64,000 nucleotides of DNA. It comes from Wurfbainia villosa. Taxonomy: Eukaryota; Streptophyta; Magnoliopsida; Zingiberales; Zingiberaceae. A program made the position numbers and the translations under genes. The DNA lies in assembly GCA_025175895.1 (NCBI GenBank), contig CM045988.1:92663137-92727136 (forward strand), read 5' to 3'. The notes under the pieces are model-generated. The model saw only the letters and a list, made by a program, of their open reading frames with translations. It was not told the origin of the DNA and made no database searches. Shown in pieces: positions 35,062-46,974 of this stretch; the first letter of the stretch is position 1; each line of letters begins with the position of its first letter.

Positions 35062-35919
35062 AAGAGCCTAATTAGAATCTCAGGTTCTGGTTCTTCCTAG
35101 TCCATGGATCATAATCATGAAGTGAACATCTACTATCCAAGTCAATCCATATCGAGAAGTTATGCGTCATTGTCCTTGCAATTCTACTTCCCCATTTAAC
35201 AACATTCTAAGCCGCTTGAGCTCAAAGAGAAAAATAAATCGCCACTATTAGTGTAAAAAATGAGTTCCCAACTAAGTTGACTAGTCTATATTGATATTTG
35301 TTCTTTTAATTTATTATTATTATTATTATTTGTGATGCAGCTGTCACCTTCTTGAAAATTAAAAGAGCATAAACCTATCAATGTAATAAAATAGAATTTA
35401 TTTAATTATAAATGATAGTACAATAGAAAATAGAATTCAATAATATAAAATGATTCATATAGTCGATCTCACCTAATACGATAAAAATTTAGTTGTTATT
35501 ATTATTATATTTTCATATTACCATTTATGTACAAACGTCAATATAAATTTCATAACAATTTAGTGTTGGTGATGAGCTTATATATGAGTATCGTAACCAT
35601 CTGATTGTGTCGTATTGATTCGAACTCGATTAAGTAATATATTTATTAGTTCACGAGTTTCGATTATTTGATGTGCAAGTTTAATGTGTAAAAGCATTAG
35701 AGCATGGATCCATTATCAATGATGGGTTGATAATATATCATAATATTTATATATATGACATGATCCTGCTCGTATGGACTAGTAACCCTGACAACTTCCT
35801 TGTATCCTATCAACAAGGAGGATTTACAACGGCGTCATCCTAGAACCCTATGAAAGATTTGTCTTTTGCTTCTTCGTATGAACTCCGGACTGGATCTTTC
35901 CGACAACAAACAATGGTTG
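35062..35919. other. Spacer up to element E
   Basis: AT-rich, with a TTA microsatellite near 35311-35331. The 150 bases before 35919 are less AT-rich but hold no recognised gene. Confidence 0.6.
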
Positions 35920-36904
35920 TGATACTGCTGTTACCTCTTCTCTGTGTACCGGGTAAGAGGGCTCGCGTATAAGACACTATCCGAACCAAATAATCGGTTC
36001 GACAAAGAAAGCAAGGAAGAATGGTTCGGGCGTGATCGTCTGGGATAATTGGAACGGGAGGACAAGTAGATGTAATCGGCACGGCGAGGTGATTGCGGAG
36101 ATCACTTTGTTATGTGATAGACAGGAATGGGTTCGGCATAGCTAGCCCGAAAATAGTTCGGGGCGAGAAAAAAGGGAGCTGGTTCGGGCTGCTGGAAAGA
36201 GTCTAAGGGCTACGCCACACGTGAGCCATAGGTTTAAGTTAGTTTCGTCGAAGGCAAATGGTTGAAAGGGACAAGTTAGCATATTTCCCGAAATGTAGAT
36301 AAGAGGTTGTTACACAACAGAAGGGGGGCCCCCACATAATATTTCGAGGAGCCTTCGCTCCTCGTGTCTGTAATAGAATGATTCTCCAGATGGGCGTGGT
36401 GGCCACGTGTACGACGGAGAAAGCTTGCGAGGCAACAACTGATTAGAGGAGGAAAATAAAAGGGAGAGGCAGGACAAAAGGGAGGGGGATCTGTATTATT
36501 CCAACTAGCAGAAGACGAAGGCACAGGGAGAGAGAGGAGAGCTACCACTTCGCCGGAGAAGGAGAGTGGTGATCTCTATTTTTCTTGTATTATTTCTTGT
36601 ATCTTGACCTAATTGTAAGAGGTTTTCTCCTCCACCTTCGGAAGTTCTTTCCATGAAAGAGGATGTTCATAGTGAAAGTGCTTTCGTACAGTAGCCGGTG
36701 AGAGAGCTCACCTCCGTGGAGTAGGAATCCTCATTCTGATCCACGTTACATCCTGCGCCTTTGTTTGTTGCTTGTGTTGGCTTGCGTGTCTTCGCTTCAC
36801 GTTTCATTTTTTATTGTTGCGGTCGGAGAGAACCCCCTAAGCTTCCTTCGCGCTCCATTGCGTCGAAAGGAAGTCAACAGATCTTCTTCCCCGTCACCAC
36901 ATCA
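35920..36904 (+). repeat. Element E 5' LTR
   Basis: TGATACTGCTG to CACATCA. It differs from the 3' LTR by scattered, mostly transition, changes and a few small indels. The minus-strand frames at 35840-36548 are not genes. Confidence 0.92.
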
Positions 36905-36906
36905 GT

Positions 36907-36924
36907 TGGCGCCGTCTGTGGGAA
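36907..36924 (+). other. Primer-binding site of element E
   Basis: TGGCGCCGTCTGTGGGAA, two bases after the LTR. The first nine bases complement the 3' end of plant aspartate tRNA, as is common in Tat/Athila elements. Confidence 0.8.
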
Positions 36925-36944
36925 CATCTGAGTAAGACATAGAG

Positions 36945-38196
36945 ATGCAACCGGAAGAGATACAACACCCAGTTGTCTCCGCTGCGGAGGAAAACCCCAT
37001 TATGATACTGCCATCACAGCTGAGAGCCATGGTGGACAACGCCGTGGCTGAGGCCCTCGCCAGAGAAAGGAGAAGGACAGGGTATCTTCATCCTCATTCT
37101 GGTGAACCTTCTTCTCGCGAACCGCCACCAGAGATGCCTCCTCCACCTCGTACAACTGCTAACATTGAAGCATTACCTGGAGAGGGGCTGGGAGGGCGAG
37201 TACATCAGAACACTTTGCCACTAACTCAGAATCAACGAGAAGAACAGGACGAAAGCCAATCGACTAGGGCTCCGAAAGTTTATGAGCCCAGTCCTTTTAC
37301 CATGGACATCCTTTCTGAAATCCTGCCGTCATACTTTCGGAATCCCCAAGTAGACAAGTACGACAACACAACGGATCTGGAAGAACACCTATCGCAATTT
37401 GCTGGAGCGACCTCGCTCCACTACTATACCGGGGTCTATTACTTGTTTTGCTGATTTTCAGGGGATGTTCCGCCAAGAGTTCGCCAGCTGTAAGGCGTAC
37501 AAGCACGATGCTTCCATCCTGCTACACATGACGCAGGGGCCCTCAGAGTTGCTTAGAGGGTATCTTCATCGGTTCACTTCCACCGTTCGAAGCATCCCTT
37601 CAGCAAGGTTGGACGCTTATAGGGTGTCCATTCCCCATGGGCTAAGAGAAGGTCCTTTCCTTAGTTCACTTTTGAGGAAGCCCGCGAATAGCTACGAGGA
37701 GTCATTGAGCAGCGCGGAGAAGTACATCAATGAGGAGGAAGGGCTGAAAGTTCGGAGAGCCGAACGAGCCTCCGCAATGGTCCATGCTGAAAGAAATCAC
37801 CTCACAACCCCTCGAGCACCTCCCAGACGGGAATATATGCGACCTCTTCTACCAGAGGCTCCCAGACCTCGGTTATTGCTACAGGATGCTCGCCCTGCAC
37901 AGCCGCTGCAAATCATGGCCGCCGACGCAGTCCCTCCATCGAGGACCTGGAAGGAGCAGGAGATGGAATTCTACGATCAGCAAGGTCTATTGCAGCGACC
38001 CACGGGGTACAGGGGAGTGCCTCGTAACCCTCCCACCCCGTTCTTCTGCCAGTACCACATGGAGTACGGTCATGCCAGCGACCGATGTTTTAAATTACAA
38101 GAGGAGCTGGAGCGCCTCCGAGCCGCTTACCCTCAACTGCGAACTCAGACTGGAGGACCGGCACGGCGGGGCCAACGACCCAATGTGGCCATATAA
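36945..38196 (+). pseudogene. gag: gag of element E, frameshifted
   Basis: From the ATG at 36945 the frame includes a Pro-rich N-terminus and the start of the retrotransposon gag core (DILSEILPSYFRNPQVDKYDN). It stops at 37454. The core resumes in another frame from about 37420 (SITCFADFQGMFRQEFASCK) and runs to 38196. Compared with other plant gypsy gags, a stretch of about 30-40 residues between the two parts appears to be missing, so this is a deletion and not only a slip. Near 38045-38085 a CQYHMEYGHASDRC motif matches the zinc-binding knuckle of Tat gags, followed by the usual KLQEELERL helix. Confidence 0.85.
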
Positions 38197-39236
38197 CCAA
38201 CCACTGCAAGTTACTTTCCCTCTGGACCCTCAGACTCCAGTCCCGGAGGGTATCTCACAAGGGGGCCCATCAGGTGAGGGCCCATCATCTGATATGAATA
38301 ACGCCCCCACACAGGGGGTCATTCACGTTATTGCAGGAGGGCCCACTGATGGGGATTCCAATCAGGCGCGAAAATCATACACCCGCCTCATGGAGAGCCT
38401 GGCTATAGTCACTGACCAGGCTGTCCAGACCGCGCCATCGATTTCGTTAGGACCGGAAGATCTTCGAGGCGTTCTTTTGCCTCACACGGATTCCTTGGTG
38501 ATCTGTATTTCCCTGGCCCAGGGTGCTAGTTGATTCGGGGAGTTATGTCAACATCCTCTTCCAGGAGGCCTATGGACAGATGCAGTTGGAAAATTCCCAG
38601 CTAGAAGACGTGGCCACACCCCCTCTTCGGGTTTGCAGAACATGTGGTCCACCCCACAGGGCAGATTTCATTGCCCCTGACTCTGGGTACAAAGCCCAGC
38701 CAAAAAACCAGTATAGTCCCCTTTCTCATTGTGGACACTCCGTCCACCTATAATGCAATTCTTGGTCACCCCTTCCTTTCCATTTTTCAGGCAGTGGCTT
38801 CGCCGTATCACCAAAAGGTGAAATTTCTAGTCGGGCAGCTGATTGGGGAAGTCAGAGGCGAGCAGAAGGCTGCAAGAAGCTGCTATGTGCAAATGGTCCA
38901 GGATGACCAGAAGAAAGTCCGAACTAATGACCTCAAGGGGAAGGCCATCGTGATTTCTGATGTCTGCGTTCTAGAGGAATCTCCTCCCAAGGCTGACAAG
39001 ATAGAGGAAGGAGAGCTGGTAGAGATAGCTCCCGGAAAGGCCACTCGGGTGGTACAACAGCTGGAGGCCAAGGAGGAGTTGGTGGCCTGTCTGAGGAAGA
39101 ACGAAGACATTTTCGTGGGAGATGTGCATGATCTTACGGGAATCGACCCTCGCGTTGTTGAACATCACCTCAACATCACCAGAGGAGTCGACCTGTCCAA
39201 CAGAAGCGGCGACATTTTGGACTCGAGAAGGACAAG
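38197..39236 (+). pseudogene. Protease region of element E
   Basis: Follows gag in several frames: GVIHVIAGGPTDGDSNQARK (near 38320) and LVDSGSYVNILF (from 38524) with the aspartic protease Asp-Ser-Gly triad. After another shift, YNAILGHPFLS (near 38750) marks the C-terminal half. A linker leads to the conserved TGIDPRVVEHHLNI before RT. Two frameshifts at least prevent translation as one protein. Confidence 0.8.
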
Positions 39237-39880
39237 GTGATAGCCGAAGAAGTAGAAAAATTATTAAAAGCGGGTCATGTGAAAGAAATTCAATTCCCCG
39301 AGTGGGTCTCCAATGTAGTCCTGGTCCCCAAGCCTTATGGGCAGTGGAGGATGTGTATTGACTTCCGCGATTTAAATAAAGCGTGCCCTAAAGACTGCTA
39401 CCCCTTGCCTCGTATTGATCAGTTGGTGGATTCTACATAGGATATGAGGCGGTGTCTTTAATGGATACTTACCAAGGATATCATCAGATACCACTGTCCA
39501 AAGAAGATCAGAAGAGGGTTAGCTTTGTAACGGCAGGAGGGTTATATGCTTATGTGGTAATGCCCTTCGGCCTAAAAAATACGGGGGCTATATACCAACG
39601 ACTCATGGATATGATCTTTGCAGAGCAAAAAGGGAAAAATATGGAAGTGTATGTGGACGATATCCTGGTCAAATCGAAAATCACCCAGGATTTGGTTAAT
39701 GATCTAAATGAAACTTTCGCTACCTTGAGGCGGTATAACATGAAGCTGAACCCTAAAAAATATCTGTTCGGGGTGAAGAGTGGGAAATTTTTAGGATATA
39801 TAGTAACTAAGAAGGGACTACAGGCTAACCCAGAGAAAGTGCAAGCATTATGCAATATGAAGTCCCCCACCAATTTGTGA
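39237..39880 (+). pseudogene. Reverse transcriptase of element E
   Basis: RT fingers and palm are clear: GQWRMCIDFRDLNKACPKD (near 39340-39395), then after a one-base loss near 39440 YQGYHQIPLSKEDQ, and the catalytic YVDD at 39650-39661, with LGYIVTKKGLQANPEK following. A TGA at 39878-39880 stands where an Arg CGA would fit; the same frame continues beyond it into RNase H. Confidence 0.88.
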
Positions 39881-41065
39881 GAGACTCAAAAGCTAGTAGG
39901 GAGAATTGTTTCCTTGTCTCGATTTATAGCCCGATCGGCGGATAAAGGGCTACATTTCTTCAAGATTTTGTGCAAAGCTACTAAATTTCAATGGGATGAT
40001 CAATGCGAGCAGACTTTCCAAGAGCTAAAGAAGTATCTAGCTGGGCTTCCGCTATTGGCCAAGTCAGTGGTGGGAGAGCCATTGTGGATGTATTTAGTCG
40101 TCTCAGAGGGAACTATCAGTTCAGTGTTATTGAAGCAAGAAGGTTCTCATCAGCAACCTATTTATTATACCAGTCATATTCTGAAAGGGGATGAATCCCA
40201 TTACACAGAGCTGGAGAAGTTGGCGTATATTTTAGTCTTGACAGCCCGCAAGTTGAGGCCATACTTTCTGGCTCATCCTATTAATATTTTGACTCATAGT
40301 GAGTTATGTAGGGTGGTTACAAAGCCTAATTTTTCTGGGAGACTGGCTAAATGGGTTGTAGAACTAAGTGAATATGATATTCATTACCAACCCCGAACTG
40401 TTATCAAGGCTCAGGCTCTCGCTGATTTTCTAGCTGAGGTACCTTTTGGCTCAAAAAATGGCTCGTCGACAAAAGAAGAAGGATCAGAGGTATGGAATGT
40501 ATTTATGGATGGCTCTTCTGGGTCTGCAGGTAGAGGGGTAGGAGTCCTATTGATATCCCCTGAAAAAGAAGAAACTCACATAGTCGTACGCCTGGGATAT
40601 CGGGCATCCAATAATAAAGCTGAATATGAAGCTATTCTAGCAGGGTTACAAGCCGCCAAAGCTGTAGGAGCAGCCTTTGTTATAATTCACTCGGATTCTC
40701 AGTTGGCGGTATCACAACTTCAGGGTTCTTTCACGGTTCGGGAAGAAAGATTGCAAAAATACTTGAAGGCTTTCGAGAAAGAAAAGGCTCACTTTCATCA
40801 AGTCCTCTTGAAGCAGATTCCGAGGGAGAATAATGGGAAGGCGGATGAATTGGCTCGGTTGGCTAGCGCAATGGAAGGAGTGAAGCCACTTGAAATGGTC
40901 TGCGTGGAGATCCCTACTTCTCTGGTGATATGCAACGTGGAGGAGGCCATGCCCAAACCAGATCTGATCCTTGATTGGAGGACTGACATTATAGCTTATC
41001 TACAACATGGAAAAGTCCCGGAAGAAAAAGGGGCGGCATCTGTTTTAATGAACAGAGCCAAATGA
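39881..41065 (+). pseudogene. RNase H and second (archaeal-type) RNase H of element E
   Basis: A long open stretch continues the RT frame. The first part (to about 40440) is the gypsy RT connection and RNase H, with PIYYTSHILKGDESHYTELE. The second part starts with FMDGSSGSAGRGVGVLL (near 40503) and has NNKAEYEAILAGLQ, HSDSQLAVSQLQG and ENNGKADELARLAS: the Asp, Glu, Asp, Asp set of a plant-type RNase H of the archaeal form. Dual RNase H is a hallmark of the Tat lineage. It ends at a TGA (41063-41065) replacing CGA, after which the frame stays open into integrase. Confidence 0.88.
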
Positions 41066-42204
41066 TTTACCATCATAAATGGAGACTTATACAAGACATC
41101 TTTTGGACATCCCCTGCTGAAGTGCTTGGGAAAGGAAGGTGTCGAATGGGTACTCCGGGAGATCCATGAAGGTTATTGCAGCAATCATTTGGGAGGGAGA
41201 GCTTTGGCGAGGAAAGTCTTGTTAGCAGGATACTTTTGGCCCACCCTCCAACAAGATGCAGCTCATATAGTGCAAACCTGTTTGTCCTGTCAAAAGCATA
41301 GCAACCGGTCTGAATGGCCAACTGAATTAATGAAAGTTGTTGTTGTGTCATGCCCTTTCGATCAATGGGGAATGGATATAGTGGGCCCCATGCCTGTGGC
41401 ACCGCTGCAGAAAAAATTTTTATTGGTGGCTGTGGATTATTTTTCCAAATGGGTAGAAGCAGAGCCCCTTGCCAAAATTACTAAGAATGTTGTGATGCAA
41501 TTCCTGTGGAAGAATATCGTTTGTCGATATGGTATTCCTCGGAGGTTAGTTAGTGACAATGGGCGGTAGTTCCAGGGCAAGAAGATCAAGGAATGGTGCC
41601 GAAGCCTTAATATTCAGCAGACATTCACTTCGGTGGCCCATCCTCAAGCCAACAGGCAGGTTGAAGTAACTAATAGAATTCTTATCCAAGGATTGAAGAC
41701 TAAATTGGGGGCTCAGAAAGGAAACTGGGTGGAAGAGTTGCCCAGAATCTTGTGGGCCTACCGAACCATGCCAAAAACTGTAATATGTGAAACTCCTTTC
41801 AGCCTGGTATACGGTACGGAAGCCGTTATTCTGGTAGAGGCCCTTTTAAGTAGTGCTCGCGTGGAAGTTTATGAGCTAGAGCAGAATCAAATTATTCGGA
41901 GCACTGAGTTGAACTTAGTGGAAGAAAAAAGGGAATTGACGCGGAGGCGAGCGGAATTTTACAAGCGAAGGGTGCAACAAGCCTTAACAAAAGGGTGATG
42001 CCTCGAAGATTTCAAGAAGGGGATTTGGTTATGCGCAAAGTTAATCCCGCTGGAGATCCTGGAAAGTTAGCTCCAAACTGGGAAGGACCCTACGAAGTGA
42101 CTCACCGCATAGCAGGATCAACATATTATCTGAAAGATGAGCAGGACAAGGAATTTCCTCGACTATGGAACGTTGTACACTTGAAACGTTTTTATACCGT
42201 GTAA
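41066..42204 (+). pseudogene. Integrase of element E
   Basis: Zinc-binding H-H-C-C head (IHEGYCSNHLGGR ... CLSCQKH, 41155-41300). The catalytic core has Asp in WGMDIVGPM (near 41370), Asp in VSDNGR (near 41555) and Glu in RQVEVTNR (near 41655). A TAG at 41567-41569 replaces the Gln CAG after DNGR. After a one-base shift near 41995 the C-terminal domain PRRFQEGDLVMRKVNPAGDP to VVHLKRFY ends at 42204. Confidence 0.88.
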
Positions 42205-44883
42205 GGAGTAATGGATGAAAAAAGGAATTGAGAAGTTTCCGGAGAAATGTATTTGTCAATTTGCTATATTGATTAAGTGTGTGGCAAACCCAAATCTGGT
42301 TGATGAATTATTCACATTAATGCTATATTCTCGTGGGCGGGCTATATAAAGAAAAGAAGATAAAGAGGGAGCTGTGTCCTGAAGCACTACATCAAGTCAT
42401 AATCTAAAACGATTGGGAGGATAACGTCGGAAGCCGGTTTCCCAGTGCAGGAAGAGAGTATGATGGTTCGCAGGGGGTAGTCCTTGGTCAGCATACTGCC
42501 AAACCGCTTCATTAAATCCATCTTGGAAGGTGGCACACATCAGGATTATTAACCTCTCTTGTCGATTCGGATGGTCAGGACTTTGATTTTGGTGAAGCCT
42601 ATGACAATTCTCTTGATGCTTCCGGAGGGCTCGGCGCATTTGACTATAGTGCCGGGATATTTCCATAATGACGTCTGCCAGGATCGAGATGTCATCTATG
42701 TTAGTAATATATGAGAGATGTCCTAAGGCAATCGCCTTATGTATGAACCATTTATATGATAAATGAAGATTCACTATTTGAGTATACATGTTTTATGTAT
42801 TTGATTGGATCTTAAACTCATTTACTGAATGTCCACGATACGATTCACATCATGAGAGAATTTGTGATTGGATCACAACTAGTGAGTATCTCTACATGTG
42901 TAATTGTGATGTATCGAAATTATCCCTAGTCGATGAATTGATGGATTTGGACACCATCAATTCTGTCGAGACTAGCACGAGGTATATTCCTTGGTGTATC
43001 CAAGCAGCTGATTCTCACTGGCTGGAGACATTGTGATGTCCGGAGTTAATCGTGGATGCTAGTTATGGTAACTAGTTCATTGGAGTGACCAGTAAGACTT
43101 CATATGGTTCTCTGCATATATAGATATGTCAATGAAGTTCTTATCGTGGGCTTAAGTGCGATGTTCCTTCGACTTTGGCGGTATTCAAGTCATCTTGATC
43201 ATGGAGACTTATGCTTTGACATCTTAAGCAAGCATCTCTAAGGAGATGTGGACCCGGATGATTGGGTATAAGTCAAGTGATCGAAGGTGTTTGAATAGCC
43301 TATAAAGGATTCACCACTCCTTGCGAGGAGATGTATACCCATGGCCTCTCGTCGGATTGTTACTAAAGTCTTTGGCCAAAGCATTACATGTTTAGAGTAA
43401 GGTACTCTTCGATACATATGGAGTAACTAGAATCCGTAGGACGAGGAAATGATACTTGGGCAAGGTGTGACGTAGTCAGCCTAGTGGGGACTGACACAAT
43501 AGACCATGTCCTGAACCAAGTGGGTATAAGATGAGTGAAGGGAATGGGGCACGAATCATTCGAGCTGCTGAAGGGTTTCAGAAATAGTTCTGGATCAACC
43601 ATTGATCTTTTCGGTTAATTGGGGATCATGATATACTACTAGGTGCCACTCATGATCGTTCTATAATTAATGGTTAATTATAGATGGCCAACATAAACCG
43701 AGAACCTATTTGGTCACACGCACAACGAGCGTAATCCAAAGGATTTAAAACAAGCTTGAGAATGAGATTCTCAGACCGAGAGAAACTAGGTTTGGTTGGA
43801 CCAAACATAAAGCGAGCATGAAATCGTTTCAGTCGCAATGGAAGCGTGGATGGGCCGTGTCTTATGAAGACATAATGGATGAACCAAAATGGTTTGATTC
43901 TAATCCAATGGAGGAGAATAAACCAAAGGGTTTGGTTTATTTTAAACGAATGAACCAAAAGTTGGTTCGGTTCGTTTTAACTTAAAATAAACCATCATGG
44001 TTTGGTTTATTTTAACTTATCTTAATGGAGCGGGTTAACGGGCCTAATGGTTATGATCCAATAACCATTAAGAGAATTAGTTCTCTATAAAAGAGGGCTT
44101 AATGGATAATTAAGCCCTAAGAAAAAGAGCCCTAAACCATTGAAGGAGTTGGCGCTAACTCCATTGCCGCCCCCATTGCTCCTCTAACCGCGGCCCGTAA
44201 GGTTGCTTCCTTCCCTCGCGTCCGAGCTGCCGGTTGGTGCTCCGGTGATCTTCCTTGGGTGTGGCGATAAGGTGAGCACTTGGCTTCCTTGTTTTGGCCG
44301 GCGCCTACTCCTCCACCAAGCTGTCCAGTTTTCTGGACAGCTTCTTCTCCTCTCGTCGGAGCGTCGTTTGGACGACGGTTAGAGCTTCGACAGCGGTTAA
44401 ATTACCGGGTATTCGATCTCCGGTAATCCTCTGAGGTGGAGGACGAAGGATTCGTCAATCAGTTGACGAATACCTCTCCGGAGAAGCGAGTTTTGAGGAC
44501 TCGTCTTAGGATCCGAATTTGGATTCGGATCGTGATCATCTCTCGATCACGTCGTCTTCAACACGAGGCTAGTAACCCGTACGAAGACGAAGCTCATGGC
44601 TTAGCGAAGTCATCCCGAGGAACTCGGCGTGGATACGGATAGAGACGATTCTAGCGAGGATCGTTCCGGTTGATGTCGTTCCCGCTACACGTCATACGAA
44701 AGGTATAACGTAGATAAATTTCCTTTTATTGCAAATTTAAATTTACGGTTATGTCTACACTTGTTGTAATATGCATGCGTGTGTTGTGTGTGTTGTAATA
44801 AATATAGATTTATTATTTTTATGTGTTCGTGTTCATGTTTTAAACGTGATCGAACACACACATGCATGCGTAAAACCCAACAG

Positions 44884-44897
44884 TGGTATCAGAGCCC
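44884..44897 (+). other. Primer-binding site of element F
   Basis: TGGTATCAGAGCCC, initiator-Met tRNA complement, directly after the 5' LTR. Confidence 0.93.
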
Positions 44898-44939
44898 AGG
44901 TTGTGTTTCGACATAATCGTAAAAATGGTTTTGCGATAG

Positions 44940-45065
44940 TCATAATGTATTTCTGGAAATTTAGAAGTATTTATGGAAATTTTTCAATTTTGGAAAGTCT
45001 AGAAGTATTTATGGAAATCTTCCACTTTTGGAAAGTTGGAAGTATTTATGGAAATTGATATTTTC
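44940..45065 (+). repeat. Short tandem repeat in the leader of F
   Basis: Three or four units of about 40-45 bases built on AGAAGTATTTATGGAAAT, with diverged continuation around TTTGGAAATTTGTTTCCTAA to 45260. Non-coding. Confidence 0.7.
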
Positions 45066-45519
45066 CATAAATAAAATATTTGATTAGATTCTGGAAATTT
45101 GTTTCCTAATTTAATCATGATTTGATTTGGGAAATCAAATCTTAAAATATTTTATTTCCATAAGTAGTTTAATGATTTAGGAAATTGGTTTCCTAAATAG
45201 ATTTTCCTTAATCAAATAATTCCATGAATAAAATATGTGATTAGATTTGGAAATTTGTTTCCTAATTTAATTATGATTTGATTTGGAGAATCAAATCTTA
45301 AACATATTTTATTTCCATAAATAGTTATGACATATAAGGAAATATATACATGACATAATTGTATCTCATGTAATTGCATTAGATGCATAACATTATGTCA
45401 TGCGTGTCGTGACATGTAGATGTATGCCATGTATGCCATGCCATGTAGATAATAGTTATTTGCATGCAAAGAGGATGAGACATAAAAACCCTTAAACAAT
45501 ATTAAAGCCTACACCTTCC

Positions 45520-45985
45520 ATTAATATGGTTAGAACGGAGTTAGTTTCTTGTTTGGGTTGTTGGACTCTCTCCAAGCCCAGCTCGAACCCGAACATGTTC
45601 AAACCATGGAATAGTTTAATACTAATATGGTAAGAGTCAGAGGTCAATCGTTAGCTTTGGTTGTTGGGCTCTCTCCAAGCTGGGCTAATTGGTTGAATGC
45701 GCTCTAACCATATTAAAACTATTTCCCGATTAATGGGTTGGCTTTAACCTGGAGCATCGGCTTGTTGGACTCTCTCCAAGGTCGATGTAAAGGGAGGTGA
45801 AGTTGGGTGCTATGCATATGATGCATACTTGTTAATGTGTTAACAACCCGATGTATGAGTGAACATTCAATTAGTTGATAGCACATTGTGATAGTTGCAT
45901 ATACGGGATATTCTATCGGTATAGATCCTCCCTCACGTCTTACTTATGAATGGCTTGTTGGACTCTCTCCAAGGTTGTTCATAAC
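45520..45985 (+). repeat. 100-bp degenerate repeats with invariant TTGTTGGACTCTCTCCAAG motif
   Basis: The 19-base motif occurs at 45558, 45661 (one change), 45762 and 45955, spaced 103, 101 and 193 bases. It contains a stem TTGGA-CTCTC-TCCAA. The rest of each unit is much less conserved. It lies between primer site and gag, where packaging or dimerisation signals of retroelements sit. Confidence 0.75.
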
Positions 45986-46149
45986 TATGATGGATATCAG
46001 CCCATTCGGAGATGGACCTACGATCTCCCGAAGTGATTTTGGGGTTTTTGAAATTCGAAAAATGAATGGGATTTATAAATGTATATTGATGCATTTTAAA
46101 ATCATTTTCATATATGCTCGCTTTGTATTTCTAGGTCAATAAATTGATC

Positions 46150-46974
46150 ATGACGCTCTTGAATTTGCGCACTATTTTTGATTCGAACAAACTGACTGGG
46201 CCTAACTTCCTGGACTGGCTTAGAAACCTGAGAATTGTTCTCAAGGCGAAAAAGCTTGCATATGTCCTTGAAGAGCCTCTTCCTGACCGTCCTAAGGACG
46301 ATGCAACCTGCATCAAATGTTGGTCTATCGTAAGCATGTGGCGATTCTCGAGCCGGGCGAAGTTGCATCATGCTAGCGGCGATGGTACCGAGCCAAAGCA
46401 AAGATGAGCATATGGATGCTAATACTATGGTCTTCCATCTTCATGAGTTGTTCGATGAGCAAGCGAGATCCGAAGGTTCGAGGTCTCTAGGCCTCTTCAC
46501 CACGAAGATGCAAGAAGGTTCTCAGAGTGGGCCAGGCTAAAGATGAACGGGTACATCGAGCGGCTAGCTACCCTCGGTTTTGTGATGGATCATGAGTTAA
46601 GTATTGACTTAATTTCGCATTGTTTGCCCAAGAGTTTCTCGCAATTTGTGATGAACTATCGGATGAACAAATTGAATCCACCATTCCCGAGCTCCTCAAT
46701 ATGTCCGAAGACTGGGAGCCTTCGAAGCATGAGGAGAAGGCGTTCATAGTTGATTCTCAAAGAAAGGTTCTAAGAGGAAGGCAAAAGAATGTAAGAAAGG
46801 AAAGAACAAAAAGGCAAAGAAGGCGGAATCAACATAAAAGGGCACTTGCCATCATCTGGGCAAGGAAGGCCACCGCGAAGAAATGCAAGATTTATCTTGA
46901 GTCCATGAAGAAGAAGAAGGCATCCGATGCCCCATCCTCTTCGTATCTTCTATTGATTGTCATTCTATTTCCTT
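46150..46974 (+). pseudogene. gag: gag of element F
   Basis: Starts at the ATG at 46150; LTGPNFLDWLRNLRIVL is the typical copia gag entry. Frame breaks follow near 46330-46530. The later part is legible in another frame (MNGYIERLATLGFVMDHELS, near 46543). The zinc knuckle is not clear: the expected region (46850-46900) reads with changed cysteines. Confidence 0.8.
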
